NCBI GenBank assembly: GCA_902362715.1
Contig: CABIXN010000001.1
Coordinates: forward strand, 667,548-731,547
From: Lachnospiraceae bacterium
GTDB taxonomy: Bacteria > Bacillota > Clostridia > Lachnospirales > Lachnospiraceae
Length of the DNA stretch: 64,000 nt
Direction: 5' to 3'
Shown: piece by piece, positions 35,656 through 44,588 of the stretch
Layout: each line of letters begins with the position of its first letter
Numbering within the stretch: the first letter of the stretch is position 1
The notes under the pieces: generated by a model
Told to the model about the DNA's origin: nothing
Seen by the model: the letters and a program-made list of their open reading frames with translations, nothing else
Database searches by the model: none
Program-made: the position numbers and the translations under genes

Positions 35656-35675
35656 CAATTATCGCCCTCTAATTG
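35656..35675 (-). promoter_or_regulatory. small hairpin in the rpsO leader, possible S15 site
   Basis: On the minus strand CAATTA and TAATTG form a 6-bp stem around the loop GAGGGCGA, about 20 nt before the S15 start codon. S15 controls its own translation in several bacteria through leader RNAs that copy its rRNA site, but the leaders differ widely, so this is only a candidate. Confidence 0.3.
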
Positions 35676-35711
35676 TGTGCTACTAAGTATCAGGTTGGAG
35701 ATTCCAGACAC

Positions 35712-35740
35712 TGAGTATGGGCTGTTCACACTTTGTTCAA
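35712..35740 (-). promoter_or_regulatory. candidate promoter of rpsO
   Basis: On the minus strand TTGAAC (35735-35740) lies 17 bp before TACTCA (35712-35717). The -35 is good, the -10 only fair. It would give a leader of about 70 nt. Confidence 0.45.
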
Positions 35741-35844
35741 TATATCATAAATTTTTCCTAATGTAAATAGATATCTTTCTACTTCCTTAAGAGGCCGGCA
35801 TGTTTCCAAAAAACTTCGTTCCCCTTACTTTCCACAAACACCAA

Positions 35845-36771
35845 TTAAGATGCTTCATATTTGTCCAGTCTGTCTTTGCAGATCTGAATATCTTTCTTCA
35901 TCTGCTTTTTAAGTTCTTCTAGAGATCTGAATTTTCTCTCCGGCCTGATATAGCTGCAGAGAGACACTTTTATGGCTTTATCATAAAGGTTATCATCAAA
36001 ATCAAAGATATAAGTTTCTACTCCCGCCGGATACTCCCCGTTTACTGTCGGCTTCTTTCCGATGTTGGATATCCCCCGGTAAATATCACCATTAATCGCT
36101 ATATGCGCGGCATATACCCCGAAAGGAGGAAGCAGTTTAGCTGCCGGAGGCAGCAGATTGGCCGTGGGCGCCGCAATGGTTCTGCCAAGCTCATTTCCAT
36201 GCAGGACTTTACCGCAAAAGAAATATTCATATCCAAGAAGCTCATTGGCTTTCTCGATCTCCCCCTCCGTCAGCAGCCGGCGAATCCTTGTACTGCTGAT
36301 ATCGGTCCCTTCAAACTGCCGTTTTTCAAAAATTTTTATTTGATATCCGTATTTAGGGGCACAGCGCTTTAACAATTCATGGTCACCCTGACGTTTATAT
36401 CCGAATCTGAAATCCGTCCCTGCCACAATTTCTCTGATGGGCATCCGGTCTGCCAGCATTTTTAAAAATGCTTCTGCATCCATTTTCATAATTTCATCAT
36501 TAAATGGACACTCAATGACATAATCAATCCCATCTTCATAAAGCAGCTGCATTTTTTCTTCATCCGTTGTCAATATTTTCATTTCGGAATCAAAATGTAC
36601 TTTCGGGGAGATACTAAAGGTAAGCACCGCGCTTTTTAATCCCCGCTTTTTTCCCTCCTTAAGGGCATCCATCAAAAGAGAATGCCCCCTGTGAATTCCG
36701 TCAAACTTTCCAAGGGATAAAATCACATCTTCATTAATTTTAAAATCCAGCGTATCTTTTATTATCTTCAT
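35845..36771 (-). CDS. ribF: bifunctional riboflavin kinase / FAD synthetase
   Basis: 308 aa, turns riboflavin into FMN and then FAD. The N-terminal FAD synthetase domain has LGKFDGIHRGHSLLM and VAGTDFRFGYKRQGD; ISSTRIRRLLTEGEIEKA links to the C-terminal kinase domain with GRTIAAPTANL and GVYAAHI, and the final RPERKFRSLEELKKQMKKD. GGAG lies 6 nt before the ATG, within the truB stop region. Supplies the flavins used by Rnf and ApbE. Confidence 0.95.
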   Translation of the reverse strand: MKIIKDTLDFKINEDVILSLGKFDGIHRGHSLLMDALKEGKKRGLKSAVLTFSISPKVHFDSEMKILTTDEEKMQLLYEDGIDYVIECPFNDEIMKMDAEAFLKMLADRMPIREIVAGTDFRFGYKRQGDHELLKRCAPKYGYQIKIFEKRQFEGTDISSTRIRRLLTEGEIEKANELLGYEYFFCGKVLHGNELGRTIAAPTANLLPPAAKLLPPFGVYAAHIAINGDIYRGISNIGKKPTVNGEYPAGVETYIFDFDDNLYDKAIKVSLCSYIRPERKFRSLEELKKQMKKDIQICKDRLDKYEAS

Positions 36772-36774
36772 CCA

Positions 36775-37692
36775 TTACTCCAAAAACATTTTCAGCGGCC
36801 GAAAGCTGTTTCGGGCCACATCATACCGGTAAACTGCCTGAAATTTTCCTGATGAATCATATATCCGAACAGAATCCTGATCCTGAAAGGAGGATATTTC
36901 TGCATTCTGCTCCAGCCAGTTTAAATCTTTTTCTTCCAGTGGATTTCCGTTTTTTAGGACAACATCAAAAGCCGCATGGGTTCTGGCAGCTGGAAGTGCA
37001 CGGAATACACTGTCTGTACTTTTTATATAGTCAGACAATGTACCGGCTGCTTTTGCTGCCTGAAGTTCTTCCAGTAAAACGGCATCTTTCAACATAAATC
37101 CGGCCGCCTTTGTCCGAATCAAAGATTCCATACAGCCTCCGCAGCCAAGCATCCTGCCAATATCATGACACAGCGTGCGGATATAAGTACCTTTGGAACA
37201 CAATACCCGAAACTCAACCCTTGGAAGCTCCAGGTTCAAAATCTCAATTTCATAAATGTGAATTGGGCGGGCCTTTCGTTCCACCGTCTTTCCGGCTCTT
37301 GCCAGATCACATAATTTCTGTCCGTTTACTTTCAGGGCAGAGTACATTGGCGGAATCTGCATCCCGGCCCCAACAAAAGAAGTAATGACTTCTTCTACTC
37401 TTTTGGGAGAAACGGTTACTTCATGCCGGGCAGTTACTGTTCCGGAAATATCCTGCGTATCTGTTTCCGTTCCAAGAAGCAGTACCGCACGATACTCTTT
37501 ATCACTGTCCATAAGCATATCGCAGACTTTCGTGGCATTCCCAAGGCAGACAGGAAGGACGCCTGTGGCATCCGGATCCAGTGTTCCTGTATGGCCGATT
37601 TTTTTCTGCCTAAAGATTCCTCTCATTTTAGCCACCACATCAAACGAGGTAAATCCTGTTTCTTTATTTACTACAATTATTCCATTATACAT
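36775..37692 (-). CDS. truB: tRNA pseudouridine-55 synthase
   Basis: 305 aa, makes pseudouridine in the T loop of tRNAs. GIIVVNKETGFTSFDVVAKMR leads to the catalytic KIGHTGTLDPDATGVLPVC, whose Asp is the nucleophile; YRAVLLLGTETDTQDISG and SKGTYIRTLCHDIGRMLGC follow, with a C-terminal PUA-like segment. The start overlaps the DHH phosphoesterase stop by 8 nt. Confidence 0.96.
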   Translation of the reverse strand: MYNGIIVVNKETGFTSFDVVAKMRGIFRQKKIGHTGTLDPDATGVLPVCLGNATKVCDMLMDSDKEYRAVLLLGTETDTQDISGTVTARHEVTVSPKRVEEVITSFVGAGMQIPPMYSALKVNGQKLCDLARAGKTVERKARPIHIYEIEILNLELPRVEFRVLCSKGTYIRTLCHDIGRMLGCGGCMESLIRTKAAGFMLKDAVLLEELQAAKAAGTLSDYIKSTDSVFRALPAARTHAAFDVVLKNGNPLEEKDLNWLEQNAEISSFQDQDSVRIYDSSGKFQAVYRYDVARNSFRPLKMFLE

Positions 37693-38650
37693 GTATTCTG
37701 TTCTCCAGCTGCAGCTGAATTTCTTTTAGTAAAAGTTCTCTGATCTGTCCGGCCTCTCCATGCATCGTTATGCCGGCAGCTTTGGCATGGCCGCCTCCGC
37801 CAAATTTCTGGGCAACCTCCGATACATCCACAAGATTCCCGGATCTTAAGCTGACTTTATAATTGTCTTTTTCATTCTGATAGAGAAAAATGGCTGCCTC
37901 TATGCCTTTTACTGACCGCAGCTGACTTACAATCCCCTCTAGATGCTTTGGCAAGACGCCAAATTGCTCCATTTCATCTTTTGTGATCACAGTATAAATG
38001 CATGTATCATTGAGATATCTTTGGCTTTTTAACATTGCCTGGCCAAAAATCCGAATCTGTTCATAAGTTTTGGTAAAAAATGTATCATTTACAATCGCAG
38101 GATAATCAATTCCTTTGTCCATGAGCTTTCCGGCAATCTGCATGGTTTTAGATGATGTACAAGAGTATTGAAATACCCCTGTATCATGAATAATACCAAG
38201 ATAAATACATTCTGCCACAGCTTTGGATATTTTGCTTTCTTCCATCAGATTATAAACAAGCTCACTGGTGGAACTTGCATCCGGAAAAATATAATTCACA
38301 TCAGCAAATTCCAGATTGCTTTTATGATGATCTATGCAGACGGTCTTTTTTGCTGCACAAAAATACTTTCCCGCCTCTCCTAGACGTTCTGAATCGCTGC
38401 AGTCCTGAGCAAAGAAAATATCATAGACTTTATCCTGGCTGCAGTCAGATATAATATCGCCTGAGTTTTTTAAAAACTTAAATATATTGGGAACAGGTTC
38501 CAGATAAAGGTCCACTGAAATATCAGGATAATTTTCCTTGATATAATTGTATGTGGCGAGACAGGAACCTGTACAGTCACCGTCCGGACGCACATGTCCG
38601 GAGATGGCTGCTGTTTTTACACCTTTTAAAATTTCTTTTAATGAGTTCAT
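37685..38650 (-). CDS. nrnA: DHH/DHHA1 phosphoesterase, NrnA-like
   Basis: 321 aa. DHH motifs: HVRPDGDCTGS near residues 19-29, FAQDCSDSERLG, and CIDHHKSNLEFADVNY with the DHH triplet. The C-terminal DHHA1 domain has KFGGGGHAKAAGIT. NrnA degrades short RNA oligonucleotides and 3'-phosphoadenosine 5'-phosphate. Gene order between rbfA and truB matches that of Bacillus and clostridia. GGGAG lies upstream. Confidence 0.9.
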   Translation of the reverse strand: MNSLKEILKGVKTAAISGHVRPDGDCTGSCLATYNYIKENYPDISVDLYLEPVPNIFKFLKNSGDIISDCSQDKVYDIFFAQDCSDSERLGEAGKYFCAAKKTVCIDHHKSNLEFADVNYIFPDASSTSELVYNLMEESKISKAVAECIYLGIIHDTGVFQYSCTSSKTMQIAGKLMDKGIDYPAIVNDTFFTKTYEQIRIFGQAMLKSQRYLNDTCIYTVITKDEMEQFGVLPKHLEGIVSQLRSVKGIEAAIFLYQNEKDNYKVSLRSGNLVDVSEVAQKFGGGGHAKAAGITMHGEAGQIRELLLKEIQLQLENRIHV

Positions 38651-38673
38651 TGTTCACTCCCAGAATACTGCCT

Positions 38674-39051
38674 TTACGCTTTCGTATCATCTTCCGTACA
38701 GTGATAGGTCAGTGCGTCAATCTTTTTTGACATTTCAATCCCATACTCAATAGACTGGTCCAAAATAAACCGGATTTCCGGTGTATTGCGCAGATTCAGA
38801 CCTTTGGCAAGACATCTGCGCACATATCCCGCAGCGCTTTTTAAGCCTTCCAGTGTATTTTTCTGTTCCTGCTCATCTCCAAGCACACTGATAAATGCTT
38901 TACATGTCTTTAAATCCGGAGCCACTTCCACCGATGAAATGGTTGTCATGGGATGAATCCGCGGATCCTTTATTTCATTCCGGATAATTCCGGAGAGTTC
39001 ACGAAGAACCTCCTCATTCATCCGGGTATTTTTGATACTGTTTTTTCTCAT
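38674..39051 (-). CDS. rbfA: ribosome-binding factor A
   Basis: 125 aa, KH-fold factor needed for maturation of the 16S rRNA 5' end. NSIKNTRMNEEVLRELSGII at the N-terminus, DPRIHPMTTISSVEVAPDLK in the middle, and LRNTPEIRFILDQSIEYGI near the end are family hallmarks. GAGGCAG precedes the ATG; 15 nt after infB. Confidence 0.95.
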   Translation of the reverse strand: MRKNSIKNTRMNEEVLRELSGIIRNEIKDPRIHPMTTISSVEVAPDLKTCKAFISVLGDEQEQKNTLEGLKSAAGYVRRCLAKGLNLRNTPEIRFILDQSIEYGIEMSKKIDALTYHCTEDDTKA

Positions 39052-39066
39052 TTTACTGCCTCTTTT

Positions 39067-41922
39067 CTAGCGAGGTACTTCTACCATTTTATATGCTTCC
39101 ACAATATCAAGCTCCTGGAAGTCATTAAATCCTTCAAATACAAGACCACATTCATAACCGGCTTTTACTTCTTTTACATCATCTTTGAATCGTTTTAAGG
39201 ATGCAAGATTTCCCTCAAAGATCTGATTTCCTTCTCTGGAAATGCGGACTTTACATCCTCTCTCAAAGCTGCCATCCAGAATATAGGAGCCTGCGATGGT
39301 GCCTACGCCGGAAGCTTTAAATAACTGACGGATTTCTGCATGGCCCAGAACTTTTTCTTCAAAGATCGGATCCAGCATTCCTTTCATGGCTGCTTCGATA
39401 TCTTCAATGGCGTTGTAAATCACAGAATACAGACGCATATCAATGCCTTCCTGCTCTGCGATTGACTTTGCTGTCACATCCGGTTTTACGTTAAATCCGA
39501 TAATAATCGCATCTGATGCAGATGCTAAAGTGACATCAGATTCGTTGATAGCACCTACTCCGCCGTGGATTACTTTTACAACAACCTCTTCATTGGACAG
39601 CTTTGTAAGGCTTTGTTTTACAGCCTCCACAGAGCCCTGTACATCTGCTTTTACAATCAGATTCAGCTCTTTTAAGCTGCCTGCCTGAATTTTAGAAAAC
39701 AGATCATCCAGAGACATCCGGTGTCTGGTCTCCTCCAGAAGACGTTCTTTATCCTGGGATACAAATGTTTCTGCAAAACTTCTTGCATCTTTTTCAGAAT
39801 CACATGCCACAAATACCTCTCCGGCATTTGGAACGCTGTTTAATCCAAGAATCTCAACCGGGATGGAGGGGCCTGCTTCTTTTACTCTGCGTCCCTGATC
39901 ATCCAGCATAGCACGCACCTTACCATAACAGCTGCCTGCCGCAACCGGCTGGCCTACTTTTAAAGTACCTTTCTGAACAAGAACAGTTGCTACTGCGCCC
40001 CGGCCCTTATCCAGCTGTGCCTCAATAACAAGACCTCTTGCATTTCTATTGGGATTTGCCTTTAATTCCAGAATTTCAGCTGTTAAAAGAACCATCTCCA
40101 GCAGCTGGTCAATACCGTCTCTTGTTTTTGCCGATACCGGAACAAAGATGGTGCTTCCGCCCCAATCCTCCGGAATCAGTTCATATTCAGATAATCCCTG
40201 TTTTACTTTTTCTATATTTGCGCCTGGTTTATCAATTTTATTGATAGCTACAATGATTTCAATTCCGGCAGCTTTTGCATGGTTAATAGCCTCTACTGTC
40301 TGCGGCATAACGCCATCGTCTGCCGCCACTACCAGGATTGCAATATCGGTAGAGCTTGCACCTCTCATACGCATAGCTGTAAATGCTTCATGTCCGGGAG
40401 TATCCAGGAATGTGATATTCTGATTATTTATAGTTACTACAGATGCACCAATATGCTGTGTAATCCCGCCGGCTTCACGGTCTGTTACCCGGGTGCTTCT
40501 GATGGCATCCAAAAGAGAGGTTTTACCATGGTCAACATGCCCCATAACGCAGACTACCGGAGCTCTTGACACCATAGTCTCTTCTGCTTCCTCTTCTTCT
40601 TTCAGCAGCTCTGCAATAACATCAACTTTTTCTTCCGGCTCTGCAATACAGTTAAATTCCAGTGCAATTTCTTCTGCTTTCTCATAATTAATTTCCTGAT
40701 TTACAGTTAACATTTCTCCCTGTAAAAACAGTTTTTTCACAATTGCAGATGCCTGAATTTTCATTTTATCCGCCAGCTCGCGTACCGTCATAATTTCGGG
40801 AAGAATAATTGTCTTAACTTCTTCTTTCTTTTCTGCCGGCTGCTGTGGCTGCGCATTTCTCTTCTTGTGTCCTGTTTTCTTTTCCAGGTTTACATAGCGT
40901 TCCTGTTTCTTGCCGCCTGTTTTATCATAATTCTGTTTTTTGGTATTTTTCCGGTTTGTATCTCTGGAATCTTTTCCTCTGAATTCCTCAGCAGCTGGTT
41001 TTGCTGTATCCTTATTCATTCGGAAAATTTCCTGCTCTAACCGTTTTTTCGGTTCTCTTGAATAATTCTGACCGTCCTGACGGCTGTTTCGATCACCTTG
41101 GCGGTTATTAAAGCCGCCCCGGTTATTCTGATAATTTCTTTGACCGTTTTTGTCGGTCCTTTCATTACGCGCATATCTCTCACCATTCTCCTGACGTGGT
41201 CTTACCGGACGATCTGACTGATATCTTGGGCGGTCTCCCTGACTTCCTGCCGGACGGTCTGACTGATACCTTGGACGATCTGACTGGCGGTCTGACTGAT
41301 ACCTTGGGCGGTCTCCCTGAGGTCTTGCCGGACGGTCTGACTGGTATCTTGGGCGGTCTCCCTGGGCTCCTCCCTGACGGTCTGACTGATATCTCGGGCG
41401 GTCTCCCTGGGCTCTTGCCGGACGGTCTGACTGATATCTTGGGCGGTCCCCCTGGGCTCCTCCCTGGCGGTCTGACTGATATCTCGGACGGTCCCCCTGG
41501 CTTCCTGCCGGACGGTCTGACTGATATCTTGGGCGGTCCCCCTGGGCTCCTCCCTGGCGGTCTGACTGATACCTTGGACGGTCACCCTGGCTTCTTGCCG
41601 GACGTGCGCCCTGTGGACGCTGGCCATTGCTGCCGGATCTTTTGTCCCCCATTTTGCTGTTTTGTGGATTATAAACAGCAGAAATACTGGATTTTTTCTT
41701 TGGTCTTTCCGCTGTTTTTCCATCGTCCGAAACTTTTTTCACCTCTGCAGAAGAAGTATCTGCTTTTTTTGTATATTTATTCCGAACCATCTGTACTGCG
41801 CCGTCATCTAATGTGCTCATATGGCTGGTTACCTCTATTTTCTGATTTCCAAGATACGTAATAATATCTTTTGTCTGAATATTTAATTCCTTTGCAAGTT
41901 CATGTACTCTGATTTTTGCCAT
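39067..41922 (-). CDS. infB: translation initiation factor IF-2, with a repetitive basic N-terminal region
   Basis: 951 aa GTPase that brings initiator tRNA to the ribosome. Residues 1-55 form the IF2N domain ([20 protein letters not shown]). Residues 111-243 consist of nine copies of the core RPRYQSDR, mostly in a 15-residue period with tails such as QGGAQGD or PAGSQGD; the whole region to about 350 is rich in Arg, Asn, Gln and Gly and probably disordered. A second IF2N follows ([20 protein letters not shown]), then the G domain near 455-620 ([24 protein letters not shown]) and the C-terminal domains. GGGAGG lies upstream. N-terminal length varies widely in the family. Confidence 0.97.
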   Translation of the reverse strand: MAKIRVHELAKELNIQTKDIITYLGNQKIEVTSHMSTLDDGAVQMVRNKYTKKADTSSAEVKKVSDDGKTAERPKKKSSISAVYNPQNSKMGDKRSGSNGQRPQGARPARSQGDRPRYQSDRQGGAQGDRPRYQSDRPAGSQGDRPRYQSDRQGGAQGDRPRYQSDRPARAQGDRPRYQSDRQGGAQGDRPRYQSDRPARPQGDRPRYQSDRQSDRPRYQSDRPAGSQGDRPRYQSDRPVRPRQENGERYARNERTDKNGQRNYQNNRGGFNNRQGDRNSRQDGQNYSREPKKRLEQEIFRMNKDTAKPAAEEFRGKDSRDTNRKNTKKQNYDKTGGKKQERYVNLEKKTGHKKRNAQPQQPAEKKEEVKTIILPEIMTVRELADKMKIQASAIVKKLFLQGEMLTVNQEINYEKAEEIALEFNCIAEPEEKVDVIAELLKEEEEAEETMVSRAPVVCVMGHVDHGKTSLLDAIRSTRVTDREAGGITQHIGASVVTINNQNITFLDTPGHEAFTAMRMRGASSTDIAILVVAADDGVMPQTVEAINHAKAAGIEIIVAINKIDKPGANIEKVKQGLSEYELIPEDWGGSTIFVPVSAKTRDGIDQLLEMVLLTAEILELKANPNRNARGLVIEAQLDKGRGAVATVLVQKGTLKVGQPVAAGSCYGKVRAMLDDQGRRVKEAGPSIPVEILGLNSVPNAGEVFVACDSEKDARSFAETFVSQDKERLLEETRHRMSLDDLFSKIQAGSLKELNLIVKADVQGSVEAVKQSLTKLSNEEVVVKVIHGGVGAINESDVTLASASDAIIIGFNVKPDVTAKSIAEQEGIDMRLYSVIYNAIEDIEAAMKGMLDPIFEEKVLGHAEIRQLFKASGVGTIAGSYILDGSFERGCKVRISREGNQIFEGNLASLKRFKDDVKEVKAGYECGLVFEGFNDFQELDIVEAYKMVEVPR
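41194..41592. repeat. in-gene 45-bp tandem repeat (infB)
   Basis: About nine copies of a 45-bp unit encode the RPRYQSDR repeats of IF-2. One unit is shortened to eight residues (near 41288). Copies are nearly identical in DNA, which points to recent amplification or ongoing homogenisation. The long open frame on the opposite strand is a by-product. Confidence 0.9.
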
Positions 41923-41935
41923 GCCTGTTCCTCCC

Positions 41936-42256
41936 TTATTTAGTTGTCATTATATTTCGAATCTGTTTTTCAAATGATTTTGCAAAACCTGTGTCCAGAA
42001 CGGCCAGCATGGAACGGTATTCTTTTCCGATACAATGTCCCAATTCCTCTTTGGTACCAAACAAATACAAAGGTACTTTATAATAATTCGTCATATTTGT
42101 CATTTTTTTCTTGGTATTGTCAGAAGCGTCCTCCGCTACAATTACCATAGCAGCCATATAACTTTTTACGGCTTTTTCCGCAGCAAATTCACCACTGGCA
42201 ATCTTTCCTGCCTTCTGCGCCAGGCCAAGATTAGAAAACAACCTATTTTTCAACAA
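41936..42256 (-). CDS. L7Ae-family ribosomal-like protein (YlxQ)
   Basis: 106 aa, L7Ae/L30e/S12e/Gadd45 fold, expected to bind kink-turn [23 protein letters not shown] and [21 protein letters not shown] are typical. The start is TTG (two in tandem), 10 nt after AAAGGAG, and overlaps the rnpM stop by 14 nt. It holds the conserved place between rnpM and infB. Its role remains poorly known. Confidence 0.9.
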   Translation of the reverse strand: MLKNRLFSNLGLAQKAGKIASGEFAAEKAVKSYMAAMVIVAEDASDNTKKKMTNMTNYYKVPLYLFGTKEELGHCIGKEYRSMLAVLDTGFAKSFEKQIRNIMTTK

Positions 42257-42515
42257 ATATTTTCATCTCCTTTGACAGATTTTCCATCATCTCTTTGGGG
42301 ATGCCCATTTTCAGTGATCTTTCCAGTCCCCGATTGGCAAAAGCCTTTTTTAGGCACTCCACATTTTTACAGATATAAGCTCCGCGGCCGTTTTTTTTGC
42401 CGGTAGCATCTAAAAAAACTTCATTCTCTGGGGTTTTAATCACCCGCATCATTTCTTTTTTTGTTTTCATCTCACCGCATCCCACACAGAGACGCAGCGG
42501 AATCTTTTTATTCAT
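42243..42515 (-). CDS. rnpM: RnpM/YlxR RNA-binding protein
   Basis: 90 aa from the ATG at 42515, with GAGG just upstream and inside the 3' end of nusA; a longer frame to 42563 is not needed. PLRLCVGCGEMKTKKEMMRV carries the conserved CVGC, and NGRGAYICKNVECLKKA follows. YlxR proteins have been shown to bind and modulate RNase P RNA. Member of the rimP-nusA-rnpM-ylxQ-infB operon. Confidence 0.92.
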   Translation of the reverse strand: MNKKIPLRLCVGCGEMKTKKEMMRVIKTPENEVFLDATGKKNGRGAYICKNVECLKKAFANRGLERSLKMGIPKEMMENLSKEMKIFVEK

Positions 42516-43788
42516 GGTCCTCTTCCCCTTCTTCCTGAAGGTCCGGTTCTTCTGAATATTCAAACTCCTCTGTCTCTAGAGCAGTTCCATGATCTTCGTA
42601 ATCCCCGGCGTCCTGTGCTTCATACACAGCATCTTCTGGAAACTCATCGTATTCGTTCTCGTCTGAATACTCAGCATCTTCCAAATAATCATCTTCGTAC
42701 TCTGTCTCATAATCCATGAAATCACCTGCTTCTCTGGCCTGTGATTCACTCTTGATATCAATTTTAAAACCGGTTAATCTTGCCGCAAGCCGGGCATTCT
42801 GTCCCTCTTTTCCAATGGCAAGAGACAGCTGATAATCCGGAACAACAACTTTTGCTGATTTTTCTTCTCCATCTGCAATAACCGAAATCACCTTTGCCGG
42901 GCTTAACGCATTCTCAATGAGCATTGCCGGGTTTTCATTCCAGTTGATAATATCAATTTTTTCACCCTTTAGCTCTTCCACAATGGCGTTGACACGAGCG
43001 CCGTTCATACCAACACAGGCTCCTACAGGATCTACATCCGGATCATTGGACCAGACTGCAATTTTTGTTCTGCTTCCAGCCTCTCTTGCAATTGACTTAA
43101 TTTCCACGATTCCTTCTCTTACTTCTGTGACTTCAGATTCAAACAGACGTTTTACAAGCTCTGGATGTGTTCTAGACACAAGAATCTTTGGACCTTTTGA
43201 TGTGGACTTTACTTCCAGGATATAAACTTTTACGCGCTCCGTTGGTTTGAATGTTTCGCCTTTGATCATTTCATTCTCATTCAGCATCGCATCCACTTTT
43301 CCAAGATTGATACTCACATTTTTGCCGCTGTATCTTTGAACAATTCCTGTTACAACGTCTTTTTCTTTTCCGGTATACTGATCGAAAAGTACTTTTCTTT
43401 CTTCTTCCCGGATTTTCTGCAGAATTACATTTTTAGCATTCTGAGTGGCAATACGTCCAAATTCTTTTGATTTTACTTCAATATTGAGAACATCTCCCGC
43501 TTCTAAAGAGGAATCTTTCATTTTAGCTTCTGCCAGACTGATTTCCAGAACTGGGTCCGTCACTTCCTCTACTACTTTTTTTTCTGAATAGACATGATAT
43601 TCACAGGTTACCGGATCTATGGTAACTTTAATATTATCTGATTTTCCAAAATGATTTTTACAGGCAGTAATCAATGAATTTTCGATTGCTTCCAATAATG
43701 TATCTTTACTGATATTCTTTTCTTTTTCTAAAATCGTTAACGCTTCTAATAATTCGTTCGCATCGCTGTTTTTGGTTGATCTAGCCAT
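42508..43788 (-). CDS. nusA: transcription termination/antitermination factor NusA
   Basis: 426 aa from the ATG at 43788, which follows AGGAGG and AAGG; the longest frame starts at a GTG within that site. N-terminal RNA-polymerase-binding domain (1-125: [25 protein letters not shown] given in part as [16 protein letters not shown]), S1 domain (about 135-200), and two KH domains ([18 protein letters not shown] and [16 protein letters not shown]). The last 75 residues are a very acidic tail of Asp, Glu and Tyr, as in other clostridia. 8 nt overlap with rnpM. Confidence 0.96.
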   Translation of the reverse strand: MARSTKNSDANELLEALTILEKEKNISKDTLLEAIENSLITACKNHFGKSDNIKVTIDPVTCEYHVYSEKKVVEEVTDPVLEISLAEAKMKDSSLEAGDVLNIEVKSKEFGRIATQNAKNVILQKIREEERKVLFDQYTGKEKDVVTGIVQRYSGKNVSINLGKVDAMLNENEMIKGETFKPTERVKVYILEVKSTSKGPKILVSRTHPELVKRLFESEVTEVREGIVEIKSIAREAGSRTKIAVWSNDPDVDPVGACVGMNGARVNAIVEELKGEKIDIINWNENPAMLIENALSPAKVISVIADGEEKSAKVVVPDYQLSLAIGKEGQNARLAARLTGFKIDIKSESQAREAGDFMDYETEYEDDYLEDAEYSDENEYDEFPEDAVYEAQDAGDYEDHGTALETEEFEYSEEPDLQEEGEEDHE

Positions 43789-43819
43789 TTTTTCCTTTTT
43801 CCTCCTGTTATTCACTTAA

Positions 43820-44287
43820 CTAAAAATCAAAAGCAAGTCGAATTAATGCAATGTCACTTTTCTGAAATAGCTGCTCTTCTCCGTCCTGGTTCTCAATGGT
43901 CACTGTTTTATCATCATAAGCTTTTAAAATACCATAAAACTCCTTTTGCTTATTAAAAGCCCGGTACGTTCTGATTTCCAGCTCCTTCCCCATACTGCGG
44001 ATGTAATCTTTTTCTTTTTTCAAAGGACGCCCAAGCCCCGGAGAGCTTACCTCAAAAATATAGGAATCTTCGATATATTCCTGTTCATCCAGCAATTCAT
44101 TGGCTTCTCTGCTGACAAGTTCACAGTCATCAACGGTAATTCCGCCTTCTTTATCTATATATGCCCGCAGATACCAGGTTCCGCCTTCTTTTACATATTC
44201 CACATCCACAAGTTCAAACTGATATTTATCTGTAATTGGCAGAATCAGTTCTTCTGTTTTCGCTTCATATAGTTCTCTTTTCGACAT
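43820..44287 (-). CDS. rimP: ribosome maturation factor
   Basis: 155 aa from the ATG at 44287, eight bases after AAGG; a GTG at 44296 is an alternative. It helps assemble the 30S subunit. ELVDVEYVKEGGTWYLRAYIDKEGG (in part VKEGGTWYLRAYIDKEGG) and FEVSSPGLGRPLKKEKDY are family signatures, and the second half is the Sm-like domain. First gene of the operon that runs to infB and probably on to pnp. Confidence 0.94.
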   Translation of the reverse strand: MSKRELYEAKTEELILPITDKYQFELVDVEYVKEGGTWYLRAYIDKEGGITVDDCELVSREANELLDEQEYIEDSYIFEVSSPGLGRPLKKEKDYIRSMGKELEIRTYRAFNKQKEFYGILKAYDDKTVTIENQDGEEQLFQKSDIALIRLAFDF

Positions 44288-44323
44288 TTCTGTCACCTTC
44301 TTTCTCTATCAAACAAATAAAAG

Positions 44324-44338
44324 GAGCGCTGCGCGCTC
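44324..44338 (-). terminator. compact hairpin in the rimP leader, terminator-like
   Basis: GAGCGC/GCGCTC with a 3-nt loop, followed on the minus strand by CCTTTTATTTGTTT. It lies between the predicted -10 and the rimP start, so it may attenuate the operon or end transcripts from upstream. Confidence 0.45.
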
Positions 44339-44353
44339 TGCTAAATATATCTT

Positions 44354-44359
44354 ATTATA
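44354..44359 (-). promoter_or_regulatory. -10 element upstream of rimP
   Basis: Perfect TATAAT on the minus strand, about 67 nt before the rimP start. No good -35 is seen at 16-18 bp, so the promoter is uncertain. Confidence 0.4.
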
Positions 44360-44499
44360 CAGGAAATTCTGGCAGCAGGATTCTTTACCTGTGACAAAGC
44401 CCCTGACGTATCGCACCTGTCAGCCGCTTTGCGTTCCCTCCGGGAGAACTTCATTCATAATACAGTAAATCCCAAAATATTTCCCATATCACAAATGAA

Positions 44500-44525
44500 G
44501 AGTGGGCTTTCACCCACTCTCCTTT
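44500..44525. terminator. hairpin downstream of the AAA/PD-(D/E)XK gene
   Basis: GAGTGGG (44500-44506) and CCCACTC (44513-44519) with a 6-nt loop. The T run is better on the plus strand (CCTTTTT) than on the minus strand (TTCATTT). It lies 70 nt after the stop of the minus-strand ATPase gene. The rest of 44360-44588 shows nothing recognisable. Confidence 0.5.
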
Positions 44526-44588
44526 TTAATAATCTTATATTCTTGTTTACCATCATAACACTTTGTGTACAGTAATTCAAGGGGAATC

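Noticed and set aside
41196..41861. 221-aa open frame on the plus strand with repeated [15 protein letters not shown] units
   Set aside because: It is the antisense shadow of the infB tandem repeats; the IF-2 frame is clearly the coding one.
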